DNA of 64,000 nucleotides from Oscillospiraceae bacterium (GTDB taxonomy: Bacteria; Bacillota; Clostridia; Oscillospirales; Oscillospiraceae), in NCBI GenBank assembly GCA_015067835.1, contig SVLS01000003.1, positions 50,883-114,882 on the forward strand, given 5' to 3'. Numbering within the stretch: position 1 is the stretch's first letter; each line of letters opens with the position of its first letter. The notes beneath the pieces were generated by a model that was not told where the DNA came from, ran no database searches, and saw nothing but the letters and a program-made list of their open reading frames with translations. The position numbers and the translations under genes were made by a program. Positions 42,124 through 51,259 of the stretch are shown piece after piece.

Positions 42124-42723
42124 ATGTATATCAAAGATTGGAAGAAAGACGTATTTACAATTCCAAATATGCTTAGCCTGTTTCGCCTGCTTTTGATTCC
42201 GGTTTACATTGTTATCTATCTGAATGCAGACAGCGATGTGGACTATTATCTGGCAGGTGCGATTCTGGCGGTTTCCTGTTTGACGGATTTGGTCGACGGT
42301 CAAATCGCCCGGCATTTTAATATGATCTCCACCGTGGGCAAGGTGTTGGATCCGCTGGCTGACAAATTCACCCAGTTTGCCCTGATTATCTGTCTGGTTA
42401 TTAAGTACCCCATTCTTCTGGGAATGATGATCCTGTTTATCGTCAAGGAAATTTTCCAGCTTGTAGCCGGTTTTGTGGCGCTGCATAAGGGAAAAATGCT
42501 CAACGGTGCTTTGATTTCCGGAAAGATTTCCACCACGGTGCTTTTCATCAGCTTAATTGTATTGGTGCTTTTCCCCAGCATTGATGCGAAATATGTGGAA
42601 ATTATTATGTGGGTGGACACGGCCGTGCTTCTGATTGCATTTGCCCACTACGCAATTACCTACTTTACCAACGGCTCTATGATTAAGGATGTGGAGCCTT
42701 TGCAAAAAGAGGAAAAAGAATAA
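42124..42723 (+). CDS. pgsA: CDP-alcohol phosphatidyltransferase (PgsA-like)
   Basis: 199 aa, about five membrane helices. The catalytic signature DGx2ARx8Gx3Dx3D is complete: DGQIARHFNMISTVGKVLDPLAD. N-terminal TIPNMLSLFRLLLIPVYI is typical of phosphatidylglycerophosphate synthases, so glycerol-3-phosphate is the likely acceptor. GGAGG ribosome binding site. Monocistronic between a SigA promoter and a terminator. Confidence 0.9.
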   Translation: MYIKDWKKDVFTIPNMLSLFRLLLIPVYIVIYLNADSDVDYYLAGAILAVSCLTDLVDGQIARHFNMISTVGKVLDPLADKFTQFALIICLVIKYPILLGMMILFIVKEIFQLVAGFVALHKGKMLNGALISGKISTTVLFISLIVLVLFPSIDAKYVEIIMWVDTAVLLIAFAHYAITYFTNGSMIKDVEPLQKEEKE

Positions 42724-42730
42724 AAATCGA

Positions 42731-42755
42731 ACCCCCAACGCTCATCGTTGGGGGT
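42731..42755. terminator. Terminator of the pgsA-like gene (bidirectional)
   Basis: ACCCCCAACG-CTCAT-CGTTGGGGGT with T tail on both strands. Confidence 0.88.
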
Positions 42756-42909
42756 TTTACCTTGTATATCGGCAGGAAAGGTGTCACAGGCGCACCGTCG
42801 CCACATCCGCAGATATTTCCACGGCATCGGCTTGCCTCCATTCCCATAAGACCGCAATCAGTATAGCAGATACTTACCGGGAATCCTCGGGAAAACCGTC
42901 AGGTGTTTC

Positions 42910-42938
42910 TTGACTTTCCGGAAAAATTCTGCTATTAC
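42910..42938 (+). promoter_or_regulatory. SigA promoter of the 100-aa membrane protein
   Basis: -35 TTGACT (42910-42915), 17-bp spacer ending TGC, -10 TATTAC (42933-42938). Confidence 0.6.
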
Positions 42939-42960
42939 TTTCATAAAGGAGGGCAGTAAA

Positions 42961-43263
42961 ATGAAGCAACTGATCAAGAGAATCTGGATTCCTGTCGCTG
43001 TATATTGGAGCGTGTGGCTGAGTATGTACCTGTTTCTGGCAACAGCCACTGAGGAGCTTTTAATTCTGGTAATCCTGGTATTCGTCGTCTACCGTTTTAT
43101 GCTTTGGATTTCTCCCTTTCTCTTTACCCCTTTGATTTGGGGAATGCATTTTATTCGCCCACGACCGAAAGCTTGGGAAACAATTTTAGTGAATCTGTGG
43201 GTATTGACAATCAATTTTGGCTGTTACTATCTGCAATATCTGCTTATGGGCGAATGGTATTAA
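42961..43263 (+). CDS. Small membrane protein, unknown
   Basis: 100 aa with three predicted helices (about 8-28, 32-60, 75-95) and many aromatic residues. Not recognised. Coding support: AAAGGAGGG ribosome binding site, a promoter upstream and a terminator downstream. Confidence 0.7.
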   Translation: MKQLIKRIWIPVAVYWSVWLSMYLFLATATEELLILVILVFVVYRFMLWISPFLFTPLIWGMHFIRPRPKAWETILVNLWVLTINFGCYYLQYLLMGEWY

Positions 43264-43267
43264 AAAA

Positions 43268-43291
43268 CGGCTGGCACAAACTGTGCCAGCC
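43268..43291. terminator. Bidirectional terminator
   Basis: CGGCTGGCACA-AAC-TGTGCCAGCCG-like stem between the membrane protein (+) and metA (-). Confidence 0.85.
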
Positions 43292-43297
43292 GATATT

Positions 43298-44227
43298 TTA
43301 TTCTTCCCGGTTGCCAATGGACATAATGTCGTAAGGCGTCGTCTGGTAAACGAAATAGTTCAGCCAGTTGGAAAACAGCAGGTTTGCGTGACCACGCCAA
43401 CGAACAATCGGAGCCTGTGTATCATCGTCGTTGGGGAAATAGTTCTCCGGCAAGCGGATGGGAAGTCCCCGGGATTTATCCCGCAAATACTCCCCCTTCA
43501 AGGTCTCCGGGTCATATTCAGAGTGTCCGGTAACGAAAATCTGGCGACCGCCCTTATTCAGCAACGCATAAACGCCGGCCCGCTCTGAGGATGCCAGAAT
43601 CTTCAGTTCCGGAACTGCCTCAATATCCTCCCGGGCAATGGTTGTATGTCGGGAATGGGGTGCCCAGAAGCAGTCATCAAAGCCGCGAAGCAGAATGGAG
43701 CGCTTATACTCCACCTGATGAGGATACACGCCAAACAGCTTCTCAGGCAAGTCCTGCTTGCCGATGCCGTAATGGTAGTAAAGACCCGCTTGTGCACCCC
43801 AGCAAATATGGAATGTGGAATGCACATGTGTCTTGCTCCACTCCATAATCTGACACAGCTCGTCCCAATAATCCACTTCCTCGAAGGGCATCTGCTCCAC
43901 CGGTGCTCCGGTAATCACCATACCGTCAAATTTCCGGTGCTTCAGCTCCTCAAAGCTTTTGTAAAAGGAGAGCAAATGCTCCTGAGAAACATTCTTGCTG
44001 CGATGAGAGGTGGTATGCATAAGCTCCAGATTCACCTGCAGAGGTGTGTTTCCCAACAGGCGGCTGAGCTGTGTCTCCGTCACGATTTTCGTGGGCATTA
44101 AATTGAGCAGCACAATTTCAAGAGGACGAATATCCTGCGTGACTGCACGGTCCTGCGGCATCACAAAAATATTCTCCTGCTGCAAAACCCCGGCTGCAGG
44201 CAGGTCGTTAGGAATACGAATAGGCAA
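43298..44227 (-). CDS. metA: Homoserine O-acetyltransferase (MetA/MetAA type)
   Basis: 309 aa, glutamine-amidotransferase-like fold. Catalytic Cys in [10 protein letters not shown] near residue 142, catalytic His/Glu in TGHSEYD near 235. At the acyl-CoA selectivity position the sequence is TGAPVE: Glu here is known to favour acetyl-CoA, whereas Gly (as in E. coli) favours succinyl-CoA, so acetylation is predicted. First committed step to methionine. TTG start about 7 nt after GGAGG. 33 nt after spoIID on the same strand; no S-box or T-box seen. Confidence 0.93.
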   Translation of the reverse strand: MPIRIPNDLPAAGVLQQENIFVMPQDRAVTQDIRPLEIVLLNLMPTKIVTETQLSRLLGNTPLQVNLELMHTTSHRSKNVSQEHLLSFYKSFEELKHRKFDGMVITGAPVEQMPFEEVDYWDELCQIMEWSKTHVHSTFHICWGAQAGLYYHYGIGKQDLPEKLFGVYPHQVEYKRSILLRGFDDCFWAPHSRHTTIAREDIEAVPELKILASSERAGVYALLNKGGRQIFVTGHSEYDPETLKGEYLRDKSRGLPIRLPENYFPNDDDTQAPIVRWRGHANLLFSNWLNYFVYQTTPYDIMSIGNREE

Positions 44228-44260
44228 AGAAACCCCTCCTTTGCAGATTTTAGGAGTATT

Positions 44261-45229
44261 TTACCCTACATCTTCCATTTTGTCAATTCTTGTCCCCGGA
44301 TAATAGTGCAGAAGGATTTGTTCATACTGTTTGCCCTGCAACGCCATCGCCTGTGCGCCAGACTGACTCATTCCCACGCGGTGTCCCTTTCCAAGTGTGG
44401 TGACCTGAATACCGCTTTGCGTTGCCTCCATAGTAAAAGCTGTGGAATACAGCTTCAGCAGCTTGCGCAATTGGACTCCCTCGTAGGCTTTGCCGGCAAA
44501 ATACATTCTGTCCACGCCGCCACCGGTGGTATAGGTGGTCCAGCCAATCCAGCTTTTTGGCGTTCCGGACAATTCCCTTCCCAGCAGCTTTTCCAGTTCT
44601 TCCTTTGTAAAAGCCACGGTATCCTGATAGTGCTCCATTTCCTCTTCGCCGGGGCTGTCCACGGACTGCAGATACGGGTAGTCCACACCCCAAACCGCCA
44701 CTGCTTCCTCCGTCCGCCCGCCGGAGCAATGAAAATAGGTTGCCTCAATCAAAGCACCACCATAGGTTAAAACCAAATCCTTTGTGGTTTTTACTGCTTC
44801 TGCGGCAATTTCAATATCCTGTGGGAATCCCAAGCCGTCCAAATATGTATTCTCAGCAACATAAGCCTGACAGCATTCGGAATCGGTGCAAATGGCTCCG
44901 CCTGGATGCCGCCCTTCCCCCTGTCGCTTCAAGGCGTAGGTCCGTGCGACAATTGCCTGGGACTGCAAGGCCGGCAATGCATAGGAAGTGGGCATTTCCG
45001 CCAAAATTACACCCACCAAATAATCCTGCAGGTCCATTGTCACGGTTTCTTCCGTGGGAAGTAAAACCTGAATCTTCTTATTTAGTGCCGGTTGTGTCGC
45101 GGTTTCCGATGGCTTTGTCTGCTGAAGTTCCAGCGGCTGTATAGGCGGTTTACAGAGCTGTACCACCAATATAGGCAGCATTGCTCCTACCAGCACTGCA
45201 TAAAGCACCTGAAGACATTTTTCCTTCAC
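44261..45229 (-). CDS. spoIID: Stage II sporulation protein D
   Basis: 322 aa lytic transglycosylase of the engulfment DMP complex. N-terminal membrane anchor (about 8-28), then the SpoIID/LytB domain: YLVGVILAEMPTSYALPALQSQAIVARTYAL contains the catalytic Glu; later CSGGRTEEAVAVWGVDYPYLQSVDSPGE and GHRVGMSQSGAQAMA. GTG start after AGGAGG. spoIIQ/spoIIM/spoIIP partners are not adjacent; the M23 protein at 2.5 kb may be the SpoIIQ-like one. Confidence 0.95.
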   Translation of the reverse strand: MKEKCLQVLYAVLVGAMLPILVVQLCKPPIQPLELQQTKPSETATQPALNKKIQVLLPTEETVTMDLQDYLVGVILAEMPTSYALPALQSQAIVARTYALKRQGEGRHPGGAICTDSECCQAYVAENTYLDGLGFPQDIEIAAEAVKTTKDLVLTYGGALIEATYFHCSGGRTEEAVAVWGVDYPYLQSVDSPGEEEMEHYQDTVAFTKEELEKLLGRELSGTPKSWIGWTTYTTGGGVDRMYFAGKAYEGVQLRKLLKLYSTAFTMEATQSGIQVTTLGKGHRVGMSQSGAQAMALQGKQYEQILLHYYPGTRIDKMEDVG

Positions 45230-45318
45230 GCCGCATCCCTCCTGTAGGCATCATACCAAAAAGAGAATGCGCATTTTGCTGCAATGAGACGAAAATTTTT
45301 CCAAATTCCCCGCAGTTC

Positions 45319-45347
45319 TTGACAGCCACATTTCCAGTCGTTATAAT
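45319..45347 (+). promoter_or_regulatory. Consensus SigA promoter of the TPR/LRR gene
   Basis: -35 TTGACA (45319-45324), 17-bp spacer, -10 TATAAT (45342-45347): perfect hexamers. Confidence 0.85.
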
Positions 45348-45378
45348 TGTGTTAGAAAACCTCGAAACGGAGCATATT

Positions 45379-47091
45379 ATGAAGCGTGTATTGAAGCGTT
45401 TAATACCAATCCTACTGTGTTTGGTTGTCATATTCAGTATTATCTGGTACCTATTTTGGTACGACCGCGGCTTTACTCAGGAATTGCTGTTGGGTACTGC
45501 CAGATTCTTTGAACAGCACGGCAATCACTCGGTCGCCTCCTGGCTTTATAAACAGGCCTATAACCAGACCGGAAATGATGACAGCATTGTTATTGAGCTG
45601 GCCAACCGCTTCAAGGAAGCCGGCAACTACACCCAGGCTGAAATAGCCTTGACCAATGCCATTGCAGAAGGCGGCTCTGTTGACCTGTATCTCGCACTTT
45701 CCAAGACTTATGTGGAGCAGGACAAGCTTTTGGATGCCGCAAATATGCTGGAAAACATCACCAATCCGGAGATCAAAGCGCAGTTGGATGAAATGCGTCC
45801 GGCCGCTCCTGTTGCATCTCCCGCTCCCGGGTTTTACAGCCAGTACATGAACGTTCAGGTGAACGCTGCCCCCACTGACCGGCTGTTTATCACCACCACC
45901 GGAGACTTTCCCTCTTTAAAGGATGAGGGCAATCGGGACATCACACTTGTTGGCGGTGAAAACGCAATTTACGCCATTGCAGTTGGCGAAAACGGTCTGG
46001 TCAGCGTCCCCTCATATTTTGGCTACACCGTCGGCGGCGTTATTGAGGAAGTCTCTATCTCCGACTCGGTGTTGGATGCCTATATTCGCAACGAGCTGGA
46101 CATCGGTGCGGACACACAGCTGTTCACCAGCGACCTTTGGAAAATTACATCCCTGACTGTACCGGAAGGCGTGGAGGACTTCACCGATATTGGCCGTCTC
46201 ATTTACCTGGAAACCCTTGTCATTGACTCCCGCAGCATCGACCATCTGGAAATGCTTTCCACCTTGGCACAGCTTAAAGAGCTGACGGTTCGCAACTCTC
46301 CCCTGTCCGCTACGGATTTGGCCGTTATTGCCAAACTTCCTATGTTGGAAAAGCTGACTTTAAGTGGCTGCAGCCTTTCCAATATTACGCCCCTTTCTGA
46401 AGCTTCCAAGCTGACCTATCTGGATCTCAGCCGAAATGCAATCGCGGATGTTTCACCGCTGTCCTTTATGGAAAACCTGACAACCCTGGATCTGAACAAC
46501 AATGCACTTTCCAACCTCAACGCATTGAGTGCACTGGAGAATCTGGAGGTTTTGGATGTATCCTTTAACTCTCTGACCTCCATCGCTCCCCTGTCTGTCT
46601 GTCCTTCCCTGAAAGGGCTGATTGCCAACAACAATCAGATTTCCGAGATTCCTGTATTCCAAAATCCGTCGGTGCTTTCGATTTTGACCATTTCCAATAA
46701 CAATCTAACCAATGTCGAACCGCTTTCTCAGTACACCTCCCTGACGGGTCTGAATATCGCCTATAACCAGATTAAGGACATTACGCCTCTGGCTTCCCTG
46801 AAGCAGCTGGTGTCTGTCGATTTTTCTCACAATCAGGTAACGGCTCTTCCTACCTGGGATAAAAGCAGTATGCTTGTGGTGCTGGACGGCTCTTACAACA
46901 AAATTTCCTCTGTAAAGCCGCTGCGCGGATTGATGTTCCTCAACAAGGTCGTTCTGGACTACAATAAAATTACCAATGTGGATGCTCTGGCAGATTGCCC
47001 GCTAATGGCAGAAGTAAGCATTTATGGCAACAGCGTCAAGGATGTTTCGAAATTGACAGACCTCAGCATCATCGTCTATCACATTCCGTAA
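45379..47091 (+). CDS. Membrane-anchored TPR and leucine-rich repeat protein
   Basis: 570 aa. Membrane anchor at residues about 8-28; TPR-like helices about 40-130 (WLYKQAYNQTGNDDSIVIELANRFKEAGNYTQAEIAL); a chitobiase/Fn-like beta unit about 145-225; then about twelve SDS22-type leucine-rich repeats of 21-22 residues (LTYLDLSRNAIADVSPLSFMENL...) to the end. Topology predicts the repeats outside. Likely binds a protein or peptide; partner unknown. ATG at 45379 after GGAG; the ORF-track start at 45181 lies upstream of the promoter. Confidence 0.85.
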   Translation: MKRVLKRLIPILLCLVVIFSIIWYLFWYDRGFTQELLLGTARFFEQHGNHSVASWLYKQAYNQTGNDDSIVIELANRFKEAGNYTQAEIALTNAIAEGGSVDLYLALSKTYVEQDKLLDAANMLENITNPEIKAQLDEMRPAAPVASPAPGFYSQYMNVQVNAAPTDRLFITTTGDFPSLKDEGNRDITLVGGENAIYAIAVGENGLVSVPSYFGYTVGGVIEEVSISDSVLDAYIRNELDIGADTQLFTSDLWKITSLTVPEGVEDFTDIGRLIYLETLVIDSRSIDHLEMLSTLAQLKELTVRNSPLSATDLAVIAKLPMLEKLTLSGCSLSNITPLSEASKLTYLDLSRNAIADVSPLSFMENLTTLDLNNNALSNLNALSALENLEVLDVSFNSLTSIAPLSVCPSLKGLIANNNQISEIPVFQNPSVLSILTISNNNLTNVEPLSQYTSLTGLNIAYNQIKDITPLASLKQLVSVDFSHNQVTALPTWDKSSMLVVLDGSYNKISSVKPLRGLMFLNKVVLDYNKITNVDALADCPLMAEVSIYGNSVKDVSKLTDLSIIVYHIP

Positions 47092-47093
47092 TA

Positions 47094-47119
47094 AAAACCC
47101 CGCTTTTCAGCGGGGTTTT
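47094..47119. terminator. Bidirectional terminator
   Basis: AAAACCCCGC-TTTTCA-GCGGGGTTTT between the LRR gene (+) and the feo operon (-). Confidence 0.9.
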
Positions 47120-47124
47120 CTTTT

Positions 47125-47247
47125 TTACTGATGACAGCCGCTGCATTGGGAACAGTCTCCACAGCAGCCTTTTTTCTTTTTTCGCAGAAGCACAAAAAGC
47201 GCATATCCTGCAATCGCTGATAACAGCACCCAGTCCATTAAGGCCAT
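47125..47247 (-). CDS. FeoB-associated Cys-rich membrane protein
   Basis: 40 aa, below the ORF-track limit from its real start. One membrane helix (WVLLSAIAGYALFVLL), then KKKKGCCGDCSQCSGCHQ with six cysteines, matching the small FeoB-associated family. The ATG at 47247 overlaps the feoB stop by 10 nt and lies 6 nt after GGAGG. Probably handles or senses iron at the FeoB channel; role not established. Confidence 0.9.
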   Translation of the reverse strand: MALMDWVLLSAIAGYALFVLLRKKKKGCCGDCSQCSGCHQ

Positions 47248-49244
47248 ATAAAACCTCCTACCATATAGACAATCCACGCAACAACCCAGGCAACCGCGCA
47301 TTGCATCAATACAATTCCCACTGTTTTCCATGTGGAATTCATCTCCCGGCGAATGGCTGCCACTGCCGCCACACAGGGAGTATACAGCAAGGTAAAGGTC
47401 AAAAAGCTGCAGGCACTGCGCATTGTGAACAGGCTGTGCAGTGCTGTTGGCAGCTGTTCATTGCCCACGCCCAAAATGACACCAAATGTACCTACCACAG
47501 CTTCCTTTGCAGTGAAGCCGGAAACAAGTGCCGTTACCATCCGCCAGTCTCCAAATCCCAGCGGTTCAAAAATCGGCGCTACAAATTTACCGATACTGGC
47601 CAAGATGGAATCGGCGCTGTCAGACACGGTGTTAAACTGCAAATCAAAGTTTTGCAGGAACCAGATGATGATGGTAATCACAAAAATCACGCTGAACGCC
47701 CGCTGCAGAAAGTCCTTCGCCTTTTCCCACATTAACAGGAACACGCTCCTTGCCGATGGAAAACGGTAATTGGGAAGCTCCATAACAAAGGGAATCGGCT
47801 TTCCCTGAAAGGTAGTGGATTTCATAATGAGTGCTGCCAAAACGCCTACAACCATTCCGCCAAAATACAGTGCAATCATCACCAGCACTTCATATCCGGG
47901 AAAAAACGCCGCTGCAAACACCGTGTAAATGGGGATTTTGGCAGAACAACTCATGTAAGGTGTCAGTACAATGGTCATTTTTCTGTCCCGCTCTGAAGAA
48001 AGCGTGCGCGTTGCCATAATCGCCGGAACAGAGCAGCCGAAGCCGATCAGCATCGGCACAAAGCTGCGGCCGGACAGGCCAATCTTGCGCAGCAGCTTAT
48101 CCATTACAAATGCCACCCGGGCCATATACCCGGAATCCTCCAAAATCGACAGGAAGAAAAACAGCACCACAATAATGGGCAGGAAGCTGAGAACGCTTCC
48201 AACGCCGGAGAAAATTCCCTCAATAATCAAGCTATGTACAACAGGGTTGATGCCCCAGCTTGTCAGCAGGCCATCCACAAAGACCGTCAGTCCGTCAATG
48301 GCATAAGCCAGCAAATCCGACAGCCACGCACCAAAAACATCAAAGGTCAAAAAGAACACCAGTCCCATCAGACCAATGAACACAGGCAGCGCCCAAATCC
48401 GATGGGTCAATACCTTATCAATATTGACACTTCGGCGATGCTCCTTGCTCTCCTGTGCCTTTACCACACACTCGCTGCACACGGATTCAATGAAATTATA
48501 CCGCATATCTGCCAGGGCTGCATTCCGGTCCAGACCGGTCTCATTTTCCATTTCAATCAGAGAATGCTCCAGAAGCTCCTTTTCGTTCTGGCTCAAACCC
48601 AGCTTATCCGTAAATTCTTCGTCGTTTTCCATCAGCTTGATGGCGCAGAACCGGCGTGAAATTCCCACATTTCTGGCGTGGTCCTCAATCAAATGGCTTA
48701 CAGCGTGGATACATCTGTGAACCGGTCCGTCAGGACAGAAGTCCACCACCTTAGGGAGGATTTGTGCCTTTGCCGTTTTCTCCAGAATGTCCACCAACTC
48801 CGAAACGCCCTCGTGCTTCACCGCGCTGATGGGAACAACCGGAACTCCCAGCAGCTCCGACATTTTTTTCACATCCACGCTGCCGCCGTTGCCGCGAAGC
48901 TCATCCATCATATTCAGGGCAATCACAGTCGGAACACGCAGAGATAAAAGCTGCAGCGTCAGATATAGATTTCGCTCCATATTGGTAGCATCCACGATAT
49001 TCAAAATCGCATCAGGTTTTTGCTTCAAAATGAAATCCCGGGTGACGATTTCCTCTTCCGAATAGGGCCGGATGGAATAGATACCCGGCAAATCCACAAC
49101 CTGATGCTCCGTTCCCCGGATGACACCAATTTTCTGGTCAACGGTTACGCCGGGAAAATTACCCACATGCTGATTGGCGCCGGTCAGAGCATTGAAAAGA
49201 GTCGTTTTGCCGCAATTTTGATTGCCGGCCAATGCAAAAATCAT
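47238..49244 (-). CDS. feoB: Ferrous iron transporter B
   Basis: 668 aa. N-terminal G-domain: G1 GNQNCGKTTLFN near residue 7, G3 DLPG, G4 NMMD; helical GDI region; two Gate domains in the membrane part (SGRSFVPMLIGFGCSVPAIMATRT and GFTAKEAVVGTFGV). Takes up Fe2+ under anaerobic conditions. ATG overlaps the feoA stop (ATGA-type). Confidence 0.97.
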   Translation of the reverse strand: MIFALAGNQNCGKTTLFNALTGANQHVGNFPGVTVDQKIGVIRGTEHQVVDLPGIYSIRPYSEEEIVTRDFILKQKPDAILNIVDATNMERNLYLTLQLLSLRVPTVIALNMMDELRGNGGSVDVKKMSELLGVPVVPISAVKHEGVSELVDILEKTAKAQILPKVVDFCPDGPVHRCIHAVSHLIEDHARNVGISRRFCAIKLMENDEEFTDKLGLSQNEKELLEHSLIEMENETGLDRNAALADMRYNFIESVCSECVVKAQESKEHRRSVNIDKVLTHRIWALPVFIGLMGLVFFLTFDVFGAWLSDLLAYAIDGLTVFVDGLLTSWGINPVVHSLIIEGIFSGVGSVLSFLPIIVVLFFFLSILEDSGYMARVAFVMDKLLRKIGLSGRSFVPMLIGFGCSVPAIMATRTLSSERDRKMTIVLTPYMSCSAKIPIYTVFAAAFFPGYEVLVMIALYFGGMVVGVLAALIMKSTTFQGKPIPFVMELPNYRFPSARSVFLLMWEKAKDFLQRAFSVIFVITIIIWFLQNFDLQFNTVSDSADSILASIGKFVAPIFEPLGFGDWRMVTALVSGFTAKEAVVGTFGVILGVGNEQLPTALHSLFTMRSACSFLTFTLLYTPCVAAVAAIRREMNSTWKTVGIVLMQCAVAWVVAWIVYMVGGFIWP

Positions 49245-49471
49245 ATCTGCTCCTCCCGCAATGTAATCTGTTTGGCATCCTCTCTGCGAATGCTTAGCTC
49301 ATAGCCCCGCAGGCGAAGCTGGATAGGGTCGCCCATTGGCGCTACCTTCTGCAGCGTCACCTTTGTGCCGGGAATCAAGCCCATATCCAAAAAACGAAGC
49401 CGCAATGCACCTTCTCCACCAACGGCGGCAATCACGCCGCTGTCGCCAATCTTCAAATCATTAATGGTCAT
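49241..49471 (-). CDS. feoA: Ferrous iron transport protein A
   Basis: 76 aa SH3-like cytoplasmic partner of FeoB, with LRLRFLDMGLIPGTKVTLQKVAPMGDPIQLRLRGYELSIRREDAKQI, the family core. AGGAGGG ribosome binding site. First gene of feoA-feoB-Cys-rich protein. Confidence 0.96.
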   Translation of the reverse strand: MTINDLKIGDSGVIAAVGGEGALRLRFLDMGLIPGTKVTLQKVAPMGDPIQLRLRGYELSIRREDAKQITLREEQI

Positions 49472-49506
49472 TCTATCCCTCCTATAAGTTGCTTCCCGTC
49501 GCAGGA

Positions 49507-49522
49507 GTTAGTTTATGCTAAC
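49507..49522. promoter_or_regulatory. Palindromic operator, probable DtxR/IdeR-type iron box
   Basis: GTTAGTTTATGCTAAC: 5-bp arms GTTAG/CTAAC around 6 bp, lying just downstream of the feoA -10, where a bound repressor would block transcription. The half-site TTAG...CTAA is like DtxR/IdeR boxes. The regulator is inferred, not identified in the window. Confidence 0.55.
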
Positions 49523-49525
49523 CGG

Positions 49526-49554
49526 AGTATATCACAAATTTTACCAGTTTGCAA
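49526..49554 (-). promoter_or_regulatory. SigA promoter of feoAB
   Basis: -35 TTGCAA (49549-49554), 17-bp spacer, -10 TATACT (49526-49531), minus strand, adjoining the operator. Confidence 0.75.
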
Positions 49555-49583
49555 TAGCTAACACAAAATTCAGGAAAAAAGTT

Positions 49584-49607
49584 TGTCCGCTGCAAGCGCA
49601 GCGGACA
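49584..49607 (-). terminator. Terminator of the thiI-pncC unit
   Basis: TGTCCGCTGC/GCAGCGGACA stem followed by a T run on the minus strand. Confidence 0.85.
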
Positions 49608-49611
49608 TTTG

Positions 49612-50073
49612 TTACGATAATTCCAAAACTAGTTTCAGCGCCGCTTCCACCGCCTTATGGCGAATTTGCGCCCGATCGCCGGCAAAATGGAACTGCTTTG
49701 CGATGCATTGATGCGCATCGGCATAGCCAACAAAAACTGTTCCAACAGGGTTTCCGAATTCATCTCCATCCGGACCCGCCAGACCGGTAACCGACACTGC
49801 AATATCCGCCTGGAGCGTTTCTCTTGCTCCTCTCGCCATTTCTCTGGCAACCGGAGCGGAAACTGCACCGCAGGCAAAAAGAGTATCCCGGGACACCTTC
49901 AAAAGCTCTGCTTTGACTTCATTGCAATAGCTGATGATTCCGCCCTTATATACTGCAGATGCACCGGGAACAGCGGTCAGCGCATTTCCGATTCCTCCGC
50001 CGGTACAGCTTTCCGCTGTAACAAGGGTTTTTCCCTGCAGCTTGGAGAGCACATCAAATGCGAGGCTCATCAT
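49612..50073 (-). CDS. pncC: CinA C-terminal domain protein, nicotinamide-nucleotide amidase
   Basis: 153 aa, stand-alone CinA-C domain. Signature TLVTAESCTGGGIGNALTAVPGAS (catalytic Ser/Lys region) and VSVTGLAGPDG. Converts NMN to nicotinic acid mononucleotide in known members. Starts inside the thiI end (20-nt overlap; tandem ATGs), so coupled. Confidence 0.92.
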   Translation of the reverse strand: MMSLAFDVLSKLQGKTLVTAESCTGGGIGNALTAVPGASAVYKGGIISYCNEVKAELLKVSRDTLFACGAVSAPVAREMARGARETLQADIAVSVTGLAGPDGDEFGNPVGTVFVGYADAHQCIAKQFHFAGDRAQIRHKAVEAALKLVLELS

Positions 50074-51244
50074 CGAATTTCACCCCGATTCGTTCCACTG
50101 TCTGCACAGCCTTTTCCATCAAGGCCTCCCGGTCCAGCTTTGCCTCCGCGTGGAGCAGCTGCCCAATGGTAGGCTTGGTTTTGGGATGTCTGGGTGTGAA
50201 GACGGTACAGCAGTCCTCATAGGGCAAAATGGACGTTTCAAATGCGCCGATTTTACGGGAAATAGTGACAATTTCTTCTTTATCCATACCAACCAGCGGC
50301 ATAAAAATCGGAATGTCCACCACCGCACCGGTAACCGTCATTGCTTCCATGGTCTGGCTGGCCACCTGGCCCAGATTTTCACCGGTAATCAACGCCCCGC
50401 AGCCGTCATTTTTCGCCAGACGTTGGGCAATCTCCATCATAAAACGCCGCATAATGAGGGTAAAATACTCTTCCGGACAGTTATCCCGTATGGCCTCCTG
50501 AATTTCCGTGAAGGAGACAACATTCACCGTCATTCGACCGGAGTATTTGGTAACCAGCCGTGCCAGCTCCAACACCTTATCCTTAGCAAGCTGAGAAGTG
50601 TAGGGATAGGAGAAGAAATGCACGCACTCAATTTCCACGCCCCGTTTGGCAATCATATATGCCGCCACAGGAGAGTCGATACCTCCACTAAGCAGGCACA
50701 TCGCACGACCGCCCACTCCCGTGGGAAGCCCGCCTGCACCGGGCTCTGCCGGTCCGTGGACATACGCTGCCAAATCCCGAACCTCTACATAAACGGTATA
50801 CTCCGGCTTATGGACATCCACCTCCACGGTAGGATGAGCTTCTGCCAAACGACCGCCAATTTCCCGGGAAATCTCCATAGAGTTCATAGGGAATCGCTTA
50901 TCAGAGCGCTTGGACTCCACCTTAAAGGTCCTGGCGCAGTCCAGTTCCTCGCCCAGATATTCTTCCACCGCATTGTAGATGGCATCAATATCCTTTTCGC
51001 AGGGACGGCAACGGCACAGGCTCACCACACCGAAAATGCAATGGCACGCCTCCCAGGCTCCATCCACATCCGCCTGGTCATCTTCCGGCACCACATAGAG
51101 GGTGGACTGCATAATATAGACGTCAAAATTACCGTAATGCTTCATACGGCGGCGCACATTCTGCCGCAATTTGTTTTCAAATTGGCGACGGTTGGCGCCC
51201 TTCAGCACAATTTCGCCCAATTTCATCAAAAAGATTTCTTTCAC
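50054..51244 (-). CDS. thiI: tRNA 4-thiouridine synthetase ThiI
   Basis: 396 aa. N-terminal ferredoxin-like and THUMP domains (about 1-165), then a PP-loop ATPase with LLSGGIDSPVAAYM near residue 185. There is no C-terminal rhodanese domain, as in most Firmicutes. Sulfurates U8 in tRNA and may serve thiazole synthesis. No cysteine desulfurase gene is adjacent. GTG start after AAGGAG. Confidence 0.94.
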   Translation of the reverse strand: MKEIFLMKLGEIVLKGANRRQFENKLRQNVRRRMKHYGNFDVYIMQSTLYVVPEDDQADVDGAWEACHCIFGVVSLCRCRPCEKDIDAIYNAVEEYLGEELDCARTFKVESKRSDKRFPMNSMEISREIGGRLAEAHPTVEVDVHKPEYTVYVEVRDLAAYVHGPAEPGAGGLPTGVGGRAMCLLSGGIDSPVAAYMIAKRGVEIECVHFFSYPYTSQLAKDKVLELARLVTKYSGRMTVNVVSFTEIQEAIRDNCPEEYFTLIMRRFMMEIAQRLAKNDGCGALITGENLGQVASQTMEAMTVTGAVVDIPIFMPLVGMDKEEIVTISRKIGAFETSILPYEDCCTVFTPRHPKTKPTIGQLLHAEAKLDREALMEKAVQTVERIGVKFDDEPRI

Positions 51245-51259
51245 AGTATTTCTCCTTCG

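Noticed and set aside
42660-42857. Minus-strand ORF MRSYGNGGKPMPWKYL...
   Set aside because: Runs through a strong terminator and into antisense of the pgsA end; more likely non-coding.
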